From Elusimicrobiales bacterium (lineage in GTDB: Bacteria; Elusimicrobiota; Elusimicrobia; Elusimicrobiales; UBA9959), in assembly GCA_031082205.1 (NCBI GenBank), contig JAVHLJ010000027.1:1-34257 (forward strand): a stretch of 34,257 bases of DNA. Direction: 5' to 3'. The first letter of the stretch is position 1. Each line of letters starts with the position of its first letter. The notes under the pieces were generated by a model. The model worked only from the letters and a program-made list of their open reading frames with translations. It searched no databases and was not told the origin of the DNA. Positions 22,128-29,670 of the stretch are shown here, one piece after another. A program made the translations under genes and the position numbers.

Positions 22128-23581
22128 AAAAAAACCTCCTCATCCTGGCGATGATCTGCGCTCCGGCCGCCTCCGCGGCGGCCGCGCCGTCTTTCAGCCT
22201 GCAGGACGGGGTGAGGGTCTCTTCGGCCGACGTGCACGCCGTCACGCCCATCCCGGGCGGCCTGCGCATGTATTTCTCCACGGCGGCGCATTACGGCGTC
22301 TTCAGCGCCACTTCCGCCGACGGGCTGGCCTGGACGGTGGAGCCGGGCCTGCGGCTCTCCACCGGCTCCGGGGCCTATAACTTCGACGCCGGCTCCATCA
22401 CCGCCATGGGCGTCTACCTGGACTCCTCGCTGGCCGGCGGCCCCTGGCGCGCCTACTACGTGGGAGTGAGCACCAACGGGCACGCGCTGCTGAGCGCCGT
22501 CTCGGCCGACGGGCTCGCCTGGACCCGCGACGCCGGTTTCTCCGCCTCCTTCGGCGGCTCCCGGGTTTACGACGCCAAGCCTTATTTCGCCGGCTCGGAC
22601 AAGGTCTACCTCTATTACGTGCGCGACGGCGGCCCGCCGCACTCCGCGGACGCGCGGCGGGTCTACCTGATGCAGAGCTCCGACGGCGGCGACACTTTCT
22701 CCGGCGAGGCGCTGGCGCTGCCCACCACCGGCGCCTGGCGCGTGGACGTCTCCACGCTGACCAGCGGGACGGTGCGGCTCTACGTCAGCGAGCCGGCGGT
22801 GAACACCTCCACCGTCTCGCGCGTGCTGGCCGCCGACAGTTCCACCGGGCTGTCTTTCTCCTCCGACCCCGTCCTGGTCTTCTCCACCGACGCCGCCCGC
22901 AACGAGCTGGAGGCCTTCTCCGTGGCCCGCTCCACCGACGGCTTCCGCTGGCGGCTCTACTTCACCTCACGGCTGGATCAGTCGGCCACCTCGTACGCTT
23001 ACGGCGCTCTGACCACTTCGCCGACGGTGACTTCCGTAACCCCCGCCGTCGTCTATAACAACGACGCCGCCACAAGCTTCACGGTGGCGGGGGAGATCTT
23101 CGACCCGGCCATCACGGCCTTCACTTTCACCGGCCCCGCCGCGCTGACGATAAATTCCGTCACCCGGGTCTCGGACATGGAGCTGACGGTCAACGCCACG
23201 CCCACCGGCGCGCCGCTGGGCAAATACGCCGCGACGGCCTCCAATCCCGACGGGGCCAGCGGCTCGCGCTCCGGGGCGCTGACCGTGGATTACCGGCCCG
23301 GCTACGTGGGCCTGACCGACAACCTCTTCCGCCCGCTCACCGGCGCCCGCGCGCGCGTGGACGCCACGGTCTTCAACCCCGGGATCATCAAGGCCGACGT
23401 CTACACTATAAACGGCGGCCTAGTTAAGAAACTTTACAACGCCCCCGCGGCCGTCGGCACCTCCACTTTCTTCTGGGACGGCTCCACCGACGGCGGCCGC
23501 ACCGCCGCCAGCGGGCTGTACCTGCTGCACATCACCGGGCCCAAGCTGGAAGAGACCAGCAAGATAGTGCTGATAAAATGA
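22124..23581 (+). CDS. Secreted protein with sialidase-like repeats, IPT/TIG domain and C-terminal FlgD-Ig domain
   Basis: This 485-residue protein has a signal peptide (KKNLLILAMICAPAASAAAA). Residues about 25-300 contain beta-propeller-like repeats of the type SADGLAWT...G (FSATSADGLAWTVEPGL, LSAVSADGLAWTRDAG, SSDGGDTFSGE, STDGFRWRLYF), seen in exo-sialidase/BNR-like proteins. An IPT/TIG domain follows (about 305-395, PTVTSVTPAVVYNNDAATS). The last 85 residues match a FlgD-type Ig domain (ADVYTINGGLVKKLYN, FFWDGSTDGG, ASGLYLLHITG), often found as a C-terminal module on proteins secreted to the cell surface. GTG 22124 overlaps the upstream stop (GTGA). No sialidase active-site set is evident; surface location is inferred. 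Confidence 0.83.
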   Translation: MKKNLLILAMICAPAASAAAAPSFSLQDGVRVSSADVHAVTPIPGGLRMYFSTAAHYGVFSATSADGLAWTVEPGLRLSTGSGAYNFDAGSITAMGVYLDSSLAGGPWRAYYVGVSTNGHALLSAVSADGLAWTRDAGFSASFGGSRVYDAKPYFAGSDKVYLYYVRDGGPPHSADARRVYLMQSSDGGDTFSGEALALPTTGAWRVDVSTLTSGTVRLYVSEPAVNTSTVSRVLAADSSTGLSFSSDPVLVFSTDAARNELEAFSVARSTDGFRWRLYFTSRLDQSATSYAYGALTTSPTVTSVTPAVVYNNDAATSFTVAGEIFDPAITAFTFTGPAALTINSVTRVSDMELTVNATPTGAPLGKYAATASNPDGASGSRSGALTVDYRPGYVGLTDNLFRPLTGARARVDATVFNPGIIKADVYTINGGLVKKLYNAPAAVGTSTFFWDGSTDGGRTAASGLYLLHITGPKLEETSKIVLIK

Positions 23582-24513
23582 GGAAAGCCGCCGCCTTTAT
23601 ACTGCTCGCCGCCTGCGCCGCCCCCGCGGCCGCCGAACCCGGCCTTACCGCCGCGCCGTTCCTCAACGCGCCTATGGGCGCGCGCTCGTCGGCCATGGGC
23701 CAGGCCTTCGCCGCCGTCGCCGGCGGCGCCGAGAGCCTCAACTATAATCCCGGCGCGCTCGCCTTCGAGGAGAGGTTCTCCGTCTCGGCCAGCTACATGC
23801 GCGGCTTCGGGGACGTCTCGCACGGCTTCGCCGCCGCGCCGCTGCCGCTGGGCCCCCTGGTCTTCACGCCCGGGCTCATGTATTTCAACGCCGGCAATAT
23901 GTACCTCAATCTCTCCAGCGGCGTCAGCGGCAATGTCGCCGCCGAAGTGGACTCCGCCGTCTACGCCTCCGCCGCCTGGCGGCCGACGGGCCGGCTGGGC
24001 GTGGGAGCCACGCTCAAGTACGCCAGCCTGGAGCTGGCCGAGACCGCCTCGGCCTCGGCCCTGCTCTATGACGCGGGCGTCCTCTACCGGGCCGGGCGGG
24101 GATTCAGTTTCGGCGCCTCGCTGATGAACGCCGGCGGCGATTTCAGGTTCGAGGCCGTCGGCGACCCGCCGCCCACCGCGCAGCGCCTGGGCGCCGCCTG
24201 GCGCGTGGAGTTCACGCCGCCCAACTTCCTGGACAAGGACGCCGACCTGCTCTACTGCGCCGCGCTGCTGACCGCCGACCGCGTGAAGGCCCGCGGCGAG
24301 GACGACCATTACCAGGCGGGCCTGGAACTGGACATGGACATGGCGATAGGCGTCCGCATGGCCGTGCGCGCCGGCTACCTCTTCGACCGGCCCGCCGAGG
24401 GCTTCGTCTTCGGCTTCGGCCTCAGCGACGGCCGCTGGTCGCTGGACCTGGCCTTCGACACCGGCAAGGCCATGAACGCCCGCCAGCAGGCCACCCTCGG
24501 CTACCGCTTCTAA
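23578..24513 (+). CDS. PorV/PorQ-like outer-membrane beta-barrel protein
   Basis: This 311-residue protein has a signal peptide (MRKAAAFILLAACAAPAAA). The mature N-terminus, PFLNAPMGARSSAMGQAFAA followed by GGAESLNYNPGALAF, is the hallmark of the PorV/PorQ (UPF0164/FadL-like) group, and the chain ends LGYRF with a terminal Phe. PorV in Bacteroidota is a shuttle component of type IX secretion; elsewhere relatives often accompany FlgD-Ig-tailed proteins. That is the arrangement here: the start overlaps the stop of the FlgD-Ig gene by 4 bp. No other type IX genes are visible in the window. Confidence 0.85.
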   Translation: MRKAAAFILLAACAAPAAAEPGLTAAPFLNAPMGARSSAMGQAFAAVAGGAESLNYNPGALAFEERFSVSASYMRGFGDVSHGFAAAPLPLGPLVFTPGLMYFNAGNMYLNLSSGVSGNVAAEVDSAVYASAAWRPTGRLGVGATLKYASLELAETASASALLYDAGVLYRAGRGFSFGASLMNAGGDFRFEAVGDPPPTAQRLGAAWRVEFTPPNFLDKDADLLYCAALLTADRVKARGEDDHYQAGLELDMDMAIGVRMAVRAGYLFDRPAEGFVFGFGLSDGRWSLDLAFDTGKAMNARQQATLGYRF

Positions 24514-24528
24514 GGAGTCGCGCCTCCC

Positions 24529-26271
24529 ATGTTCCTCAAGAAAATACTCTCCCTTGTCCTTAGCCCCTTCTCCTGGCTCTTGCGCAAGATAGCCCCGCTG
24601 CACCTGGGGCTCTACTTCCTTTTCTCCTTTTCGGTGATCTTCGGCGGCTTCACCGCCGGCTACCTGGAGACCTCCTCCATGATAGACGTCGAAGGTCTCA
24701 GGACTGAATGGACGCGCGGTTTGGATAATTACAAGCGCGGCGAGAAAGTGGATTTCGATGCGGATAAGGTCGTCCGTCCCCTCAAGCGCGTCAAAACGCC
24801 GATGCTGAAGGCCGGCGACGGCGACTTCAGGATAGCGGAGGAGAAGAAATCCTCAGACGAGCGGCTGATGTGGTACTTGCTGTTCATCGTGCCATGGCTC
24901 TGGCCCCTGTACCGCCATTATTTCAGCGGCCGGAAGCCGCCCCAGTCGCTGGTCGAGCGGCGTATCATAAACCTGCCGCTGTTCCTCTTCGGCCTCAGCT
25001 GGGCGGCCGCCATACACCGCTATTTCCTCGGCATGTCTTCCTACGCCGAACTTTACGGGCCCGTCCCGGACAGTATGCGGCTGGTCTTCATCGCGTCCAC
25101 GGTGATGATGGGCGCCTTCGCCAGTTATCTGAACATAGAGATAACCGGGGCTTATGTCCGCCGCTATATCGCGCGGCCTTTCTTCCTGGAGACCGACCCG
25201 CACGGCCTCAAGCACGGCTTCGCCGTGAACCTGACCCTGCGCTACGGCCTGATGCTTTTCTCGCTGGCGGCGGTGCCCCTGCTGCTGTGTCTCTATATCC
25301 CGATCTTCACAAGCCTGGACCTGTTCATGCCGGTCATAGAGGCCGCCAGGAACGGCGACGCCCCGCCGCTCGACTACGGCGTGGTCCGCGCGCTGCTCCC
25401 GCTCGTTTTCATGGCCGTGCTGGCCGTGATCATACTGTTCTTCCAGTTCCTGTCGTTCCTGTTCTACCGCCAGAACGTGCAGGCGCCGATAAGCGCGCTG
25501 GTCAGGCGCATGAAGGCCGTCGCGGCCGGCGACTTCAGCTGCAAGACCTCGGTGTTCTACACCGACGAGCTGGGCCAGCTCAAGGGCCACTTCAACATGA
25601 TGCTCGACGGGCTGGTGGAGCGCGACCACATCAAGGACACCTTCGGCCGCTACGTCTCCATCGAGATAGCCGAGAAGATCATGAAGAGCGGCAAGGTGAA
25701 CCTGGCCGGCGAGGAGATACAGGCCACCGTGCTGTTCTCCGACATACGCGATTTCACGCCGCTGAGCGAGCGGCTGCCGCCGGCGGAACTGATCAAGTTC
25801 CTCAACGACTACTTCTCCCATGTCACCGCGCCGATCATGGCCAACCGCGGCGTCATAAACAAGTTCATCGGCGACGCCGTCATGGCCATCTTCTCGCCGG
25901 TGTTCGGCGTGGAGGACCACCGCGCCGCCGGGTTGCGGGCCGCGCTGGGCATGCGCGAGGCGCTGGCGCGGTTCAACGCGGAGGGGAAATACCCGGCCGT
26001 GGAGTTCGGCGTGGGCCTGCACAGCGGCGGCCTGGTGGCCGGCAATGTCGGCACCGAGGCGCGCCTGGAATACACGGTGCTGGGCGACACGGTCAACGTG
26101 GCCTCGCGCATAGAGAGCCAGACCCGGGCGGCGGGCGCGCAGATCCTGCTCAGCCGGGCCGTCATGGACGGCGTGAGGCCGGAGGATTTCCCCGGCGTGA
26201 AGTTCACGCCCGGCCAGCCCGTCCTGATGAAGGGCAAGTCCGAGCCGCTGACCCTCTATACAGTCGCCTAG
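24529..26271 (+). CDS. Membrane-bound class III adenylate cyclase with HAMP linker
   Basis: The protein has 580 residues. About six transmembrane segments occupy residues 20-315 (for example LYFLFSFSVIFGGFTAGYL, LMWYLLFIVPWLWPL, LMLFSLAAVPLLLCLYIPIF). A HAMP domain follows (about 318-370, RRMKAVAAGDFSC to LKGHFNMMLDGL), then a class III cyclase domain. FSDIRDFTPLSE supplies the first metal Asp, INKFIGDAVMAIF the second Asp and an adenine-selecting Lys, and LGDTVNVASRIESQ the Asn/Arg transition-state residues. It should make cAMP in response to a membrane or periplasmic signal. It starts 15 bp after the PorV-like gene, with AAGGAG upstream, so it belongs to the envelope cluster. No cAMP receptor is visible in the window. 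Confidence 0.9.
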   Translation: MFLKKILSLVLSPFSWLLRKIAPLHLGLYFLFSFSVIFGGFTAGYLETSSMIDVEGLRTEWTRGLDNYKRGEKVDFDADKVVRPLKRVKTPMLKAGDGDFRIAEEKKSSDERLMWYLLFIVPWLWPLYRHYFSGRKPPQSLVERRIINLPLFLFGLSWAAAIHRYFLGMSSYAELYGPVPDSMRLVFIASTVMMGAFASYLNIEITGAYVRRYIARPFFLETDPHGLKHGFAVNLTLRYGLMLFSLAAVPLLLCLYIPIFTSLDLFMPVIEAARNGDAPPLDYGVVRALLPLVFMAVLAVIILFFQFLSFLFYRQNVQAPISALVRRMKAVAAGDFSCKTSVFYTDELGQLKGHFNMMLDGLVERDHIKDTFGRYVSIEIAEKIMKSGKVNLAGEEIQATVLFSDIRDFTPLSERLPPAELIKFLNDYFSHVTAPIMANRGVINKFIGDAVMAIFSPVFGVEDHRAAGLRAALGMREALARFNAEGKYPAVEFGVGLHSGGLVAGNVGTEARLEYTVLGDTVNVASRIESQTRAAGAQILLSRAVMDGVRPEDFPGVKFTPGQPVLMKGKSEPLTLYTVA

Positions 26272-26281
26272 TCTTTTTGTA

Positions 26282-26287
26282 TATAAT
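26282..26287 (+). promoter_or_regulatory. Possible -10 TATAAT before the SulP gene
   Basis: TATAAT occurs 10 bp after the cyclase stop, about 95 bp before the SulP ATG. No convincing -35 is seen. The intervening 112 bp hold no gene. Confidence 0.35.
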
Positions 26288-26383
26288 TTATTCATACCGA
26301 CAGGGCAGCACGGGCCTGCCGTAAAGCGACCTTAAAATCTTGAAGATAAAAACGCCGGGGGAGAGGCCCCCTGTGACGCTCCT

Positions 26384-28060
26384 ATGCCCCTTCAACCGAA
26401 ATTCTTCACGCTGCTGAAAAACCGGCCGCAGGAGTTCGGACGCGGGCACTTGCTGCGCGAGGCGCTCGCCGGCCTGACCGTGGCCTTCATCGCCGTGCCG
26501 CTGTCCATCGCCCTGGCCATCGCCTCGGGCGTGGGCCCGGAGCGCGGCCTGGTCACCGTGGTGACCGCCGGCTTCATCGTCTCGCTGCTGGGCGGCAGCC
26601 GCGTGCAGATAGGCGGCCCCACCGGCGCCTTCGTCGTCATCGTGGCCGGCATAGTGCAGCGCTACGGCGTGGACGGGCTCATCGCCTCCACCATGATGGC
26701 CGGCGTCTTCCTGGTCCTGATGGGCCTGTTCAAGTTCGGCCGGATGATACAGTACATCCCGTACCCCATCACCACGGGCTTCACCAGCGGCATAGCGGTG
26801 GTGCTTTTTTCCACCCAGGTGAACGATTTCTTCGGCATGGGGCTCAAGGACGTGCCGTCCGACTTCGTGGCGAAATGGGGGCTTTATTTCGACAGCCTGC
26901 ACGCGGTCAGCCCCGGGACGCTGGCCTTGGGCGCTTTCGCCCTCTTCATCCTGGCGTTCTGGCCCAAGCGCTTCAGGTTCTTCCCGCCGCCGCTGGCCGC
27001 CATCGTGGTGACCACGCTGGCCGCGGCGCTGGGCGGGCTGGAGGTGGAGACCATCGGCAGCCGCTTCGGCGCCCTGCCGTCGGTGTTCCCGGCGCCGCAG
27101 ATGCCGCGGCTCTCCTGGCAGGATTTCACCACGCTGATACCGCCGGCCGTGACCATAGCGCTGCTGGCCGGCATAGAGTCGCTGCTCTCGGCCGTGGTGG
27201 CCGACGGCATGATCGGCAAGAAGCACCGCTCCAACATGGAGCTGGTGGCGCAGGGCCTGGGCAACATGGCCAGCGCGGCCTTCGGCGGCATACCCGCCAC
27301 CGGCGCCATCGCGCGCACGGCCGCCAGCGTCTCCAGCGGCGCGCGGCTGCCCGTCGCCGGCATGGTCCACGCCGCCGCCGTCCTGCTCATCATGCTGGCC
27401 TTCTCCGCGCACATCTCCCGCATCCCGATGACCACCCTGGCCGCCATACTCTTCGCCGTCGCCTACCGCATGAGCGAGTGGCGCTCCTTCGTCGGGCTGT
27501 TCCGGGCGCCCAAGGACGACATAGCCGTGCTGCTGGTCACTTTCCTGCTCACGGTCTTCATCGACCTGGTGGCGGCCATCAAGATAGGCATGGTCCTGGC
27601 CGCGCTGCTCTTCATGAAGCGCATGGCGGACATGACCACCGTGATCAACGTGGAGGACGACCCGCCCGACGAGACGGGCGGCGACCGCTACAGCCTGGAC
27701 GGGCGGACCGTGCCGCCCGGCGTGCTGGTCTACGAGATCAACGGGCCGTTCTTCTTCGGCGCGGCCAACAGCTTCCTGGAATCGCTGGAGAAGATGAAGG
27801 AGTGCCGCGTGCTGATACTGCGCATGCGCAACGTGCCGGTGATGGACGCCAGCGGCTATCACGCGCTCTACAAGGTCTACCGCCGCTGCGCCAGGGCCGG
27901 CACCGCGCTGCTCCTGTCGCACGTGCAGCGCCAGCCGCATTCCGTGATGAACAGCCACGGCTTCACCGACCTGCTGGGCCGCGACCATTTCTGCCTCAAC
28001 ATCGACACCGCGCTCAAGAAAGCCGAGCAGCTCGTCTCCCATCGCAGGGCGGCGGCGTGA
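26384..28060 (+). CDS. SulP-family anion transporter with STAS domain
   Basis: This 558-residue transporter belongs to the SulP/SLC26 family. The N-terminal signature lies in LLREALAGLTVAFIAVPLSI, followed by GGSRVQIGGPTGAFVVIVAG and ITTGFTSGIAVVLFSTQ; about 10-12 transmembrane segments occupy residues 25-410. The cytoplasmic STAS domain (about 440-550) includes PVMDASGYHALYKVYR, with the loop Ser that is phosphorylated in anti-sigma-antagonist relatives. SulP proteins move sulfate, bicarbonate or other anions; the ion here cannot be chosen from sequence alone. No carbonic anhydrase gene is adjacent. Start ATG 26384 has only a distant purine tract upstream. A secreted netrin-like gene follows 19 bp after the stop. 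Confidence 0.93.
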   Translation: MPLQPKFFTLLKNRPQEFGRGHLLREALAGLTVAFIAVPLSIALAIASGVGPERGLVTVVTAGFIVSLLGGSRVQIGGPTGAFVVIVAGIVQRYGVDGLIASTMMAGVFLVLMGLFKFGRMIQYIPYPITTGFTSGIAVVLFSTQVNDFFGMGLKDVPSDFVAKWGLYFDSLHAVSPGTLALGAFALFILAFWPKRFRFFPPPLAAIVVTTLAAALGGLEVETIGSRFGALPSVFPAPQMPRLSWQDFTTLIPPAVTIALLAGIESLLSAVVADGMIGKKHRSNMELVAQGLGNMASAAFGGIPATGAIARTAASVSSGARLPVAGMVHAAAVLLIMLAFSAHISRIPMTTLAAILFAVAYRMSEWRSFVGLFRAPKDDIAVLLVTFLLTVFIDLVAAIKIGMVLAALLFMKRMADMTTVINVEDDPPDETGGDRYSLDGRTVPPGVLVYEINGPFFFGAANSFLESLEKMKECRVLILRMRNVPVMDASGYHALYKVYRRCARAGTALLLSHVQRQPHSVMNSHGFTDLLGRDHFCLNIDTALKKAEQLVSHRRAAA

Positions 28061-28079
28061 CCCGGCGGGAGGAATACTC

Positions 28080-28640
28080 ATGACCTGCGCAAAACGCTTC
28101 TCCGCCTCGGCCGCTCTGGCCGCGCTGGTTCTCGCCGGGCTGGCGGGCTCGGCTTCCGCCTGCTCCTGCGCCGACCTGCCGACGCTCGAAGAGCGGTTCG
28201 CCCGGGATGCCGCGATCTTCATAGGCGAAGTCACCGCCTCGGAGTGGGTTACCAAGCGGGAGAGGGTCGTGACCCTCAGGGTCCTGAAGGCCTGGAAGGG
28301 GGTCGAGGGCGGCACCGTGACGGTGACGACGGGGGGCTTCGTGGCCGGCTGCGGCGTGATGTTCTCCGAAGGGCAGGCCTTCCTGGTCTACGCCTCCGGC
28401 GCGGAGGGGGGGCTTTCCACCTCGGTCTGCTCCGGAACCCGCCGGTACTACAGGCCGGAAGACACTCCCGACCAGGAAAAGGGCCTGAACGACACCGCCC
28501 GGAAGTATCATGAGCGCCGCCTCCCGGCGCTGCGGGCCGCCCAGGAAAAAGAGCTGGCGGCCCTGGACGCCCTGGTCTCCGCGCCGTCCTGGAAGAAAGG
28601 CGCGTCCAAAGACGGTAAAAAGCGGAAAAAAAACCCTTGA
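28080..28640 (+). CDS. Secreted netrin/TIMP-like domain protein
   Basis: This 186-residue protein has GGAGGA before the ATG and a signal peptide ending ...GSASA, so the mature chain begins CSCADLPTLEERF. An N-terminal Cys-X-Cys followed by an OB-like fold (FIGEVTASEW, TLRVLKAWKG, VTTGGFVAGCG, GQAFLVYASG, TSVCSGTRR) is the pattern of TIMP/netrin-like modules, and the Cys spacing suggests two disulphides. The last 45 residues are highly charged and end in a Lys-rich tail. In animals TIMPs inhibit metalloproteases through the free N-terminal Cys; bacterial homologues are uncharacterised. If the first Cys were lipidated it could instead be a lipoprotein (GSASAC is a poor lipobox). Confidence 0.83.
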   Translation: MTCAKRFSASAALAALVLAGLAGSASACSCADLPTLEERFARDAAIFIGEVTASEWVTKRERVVTLRVLKAWKGVEGGTVTVTTGGFVAGCGVMFSEGQAFLVYASGAEGGLSTSVCSGTRRYYRPEDTPDQEKGLNDTARKYHERRLPALRAAQEKELAALDALVSAPSWKKGASKDGKKRKKNP

Positions 28641-28676
28641 TCCTCTTCGCCCGTTTTCTGCGACGGGTACTGGAAT

Positions 28677-28711
28677 AAAAAAACCGCCGGGTGATTCCCG
28701 GCGGTTTTTTT
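28677..28711. terminator. Bidirectional intrinsic terminator
   Basis: AAACCGCCGGG (28681-28691) pairs with CCCGGCGGTTT (28697-28707) around TGATT, extended by an A run on the left and a T run on the right. It serves both the plus-strand netrin-like gene and the convergent XRE gene ending at 28729. Confidence 0.93.
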
Positions 28712-28728
28712 TATGCCGTCACCCGGCC

Positions 28729-29079
28729 TCAGCGCTTCTTTTTGGCGGTTTCGGACCTGAAAAGTTCCCTGATTATCGTGTAGGCGCGCTTCTGCTGCTG
28801 CTCCGGCCGGCCCTTCAGCAGTCCGCAGATGCGCTTCTCCCAGGAGGAAAGACGGGACTTCGGGGCCTTTTCGTCGAGCAGGTCGCAGGCCCTGATCCGG
28901 AAGGCGTGGGCCAGTTTCTTGAAAGTGGCTATGCTGACCTTCTTGGTCCCGCGCTCTATCTGGCCGATATAGCTGGGGTGGAGGCCCGACCTTTCGCCGA
29001 GCTCTTCCTGCGACCAGCCGTGCTTATTTCTGTGCGCGCGCACCGAGATGCCCAAGGCCGTGTAGATGTCCATGTCCAT
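28729..29079 (-). CDS. XRE-family helix-turn-helix regulator
   Basis: This 116-residue protein has a Cro/CI-type HTH over about 8-65 (ISVRAHRNKHGWSQEELGER, SGLHPSYIGQIERGTKKVS). The C-terminal 45 residues are basic and helical. It is a probable transcription repressor. On the minus strand TATACA (plus coordinates 29088-29093) lies 8 nt before the ATG, with no SD, so the transcript may be leaderless. It is divergent from the receiver gene at 29222; an imperfect inverted repeat at 29127-29154 lies between them and is the obvious operator candidate. The regulator ending at 32797 has the same general architecture. Confidence 0.88.
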   Translation of the reverse strand: MDMDIYTALGISVRAHRNKHGWSQEELGERSGLHPSYIGQIERGTKKVSIATFKKLAHAFRIRACDLLDEKAPKSRLSSWEKRICGLLKGRPEQQQKRAYTIIRELFRSETAKKKR

Positions 29080-29087
29080 ATCGAGGA

Positions 29088-29164
29088 TGTATAGTTTTGC
29101 AATAAAGGGGCTCCTTTTCTAGAGTCATAGGGGTTTTATAAAAATAAACCCTATAGTATTGACT
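29088..29164. promoter_or_regulatory. Divergent promoter region with imperfect inverted repeat
   Basis: ATAGGGG (29127-29133) and ACCCTAT (29148-29154) face each other across an AT-rich spacer. For the plus strand, TTGACT (29159-29164) followed by TATAAC (29180-29185) gives a rather short 15-bp spacing. For the minus strand TATACA (29088-29093) lies just before the XRE start. An XRE repressor binding here could control both genes. Confidence 0.45.
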
Positions 29165-29221
29165 GCCGTTCCTTTATTTTATAACTTTCAGAGGGGATCG
29201 GGGGAGGCACGGAGGACCGGT

Positions 29222-29596
29222 ATGGGGGCCAAAAGCCTTCTGTTGGTTGACGACGACCCGAAATGGCTGCGGTTGCTGGAGAGGCTCTTCGCGCGCTGCG
29301 GCTACTCGGTGACCACGGCCGGTTCCTGCGCGGCGGCCCTGCGGGCGCTGCTGACCATGAGGCCCCACTGCGTCATACTGGATTATAACCTCTCGGACGG
29401 AAAAGCTCATTCCGTCTGCGCGGGCCTGGGCAGGAGGACGGAGCCGGGGCGGCCGGCCGTCATAATCCTGACTTCCGACCCGGAAGGGGCCGTCTGCCTG
29501 GAGGGAGAACACGCCGCGGACCTGGTGGTCCTCAAAGGCGAGCCGCTCTCCGACCTCCTGGACCGGGTCGAATTCCTCTTGAGCCGGGATTCCTGA
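29222..29596 (+). CDS. Stand-alone response-regulator receiver domain
   Basis: This 124-residue protein consists only of a CheY-like receiver. The acidic cluster is Asp10-Asp12 (LLVDDDPK), the phosphoacceptor is Asp54 (VILDYNLSDG), the switch residue is Thr84 (IILTSDPEG) and the conserved Lys is Lys105 (VVLKGEP). ATG 29222 is chosen because GGAGG precedes it; an upstream TTG frame reads through the promoter. No output domain and no histidine kinase are present in the window, so it is an orphan single-domain regulator. It is divergent from an XRE gene and precedes the helicase-nuclease gene by 74 bp. Confidence 0.92.
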   Translation: MGAKSLLLVDDDPKWLRLLERLFARCGYSVTTAGSCAAALRALLTMRPHCVILDYNLSDGKAHSVCAGLGRRTEPGRPAVIILTSDPEGAVCLEGEHAADLVVLKGEPLSDLLDRVEFLLSRDS

Positions 29597-29627
29597 AGCC
29601 CCGCGGCCTTCACCGGGGACCCTTTTG

Positions 29628-29650
29628 GGCCCGACACTACGTTGTCGCCC
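29628..29650. repeat. Family C palindrome C5, at the helicase-nuclease promoter
   Basis: CGACA (29632-29636) and TGTCG (29643-29647) surround CTACGT, the same core as C1-C3 more than 20 kb away. It ends just before the AATTAATTATAAT promoter block and so covers the -35 region of the gene at 29671. Confidence 0.78.
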
Positions 29651-29658
29651 TAATTAAT

Positions 29659-29664
29659 TATAAT
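29659..29664 (+). promoter_or_regulatory. Consensus -10 TATAAT for the helicase-nuclease gene
   Basis: TATAAT lies 6 nt before the ATG at 29671, so the transcript would start at about the start codon. Only a weak AGGA lies between. The -35 position falls inside palindrome C5. Confidence 0.55.
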
Positions 29665-29670
29665 AGGACC

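Noticed and set aside
26288-28315. 675-codon minus-strand open frame opposite the SulP gene
   Set aside because: It is rich in His, Gly, Arg and Gln with no domain, and lies wholly opposite a clear transporter gene.
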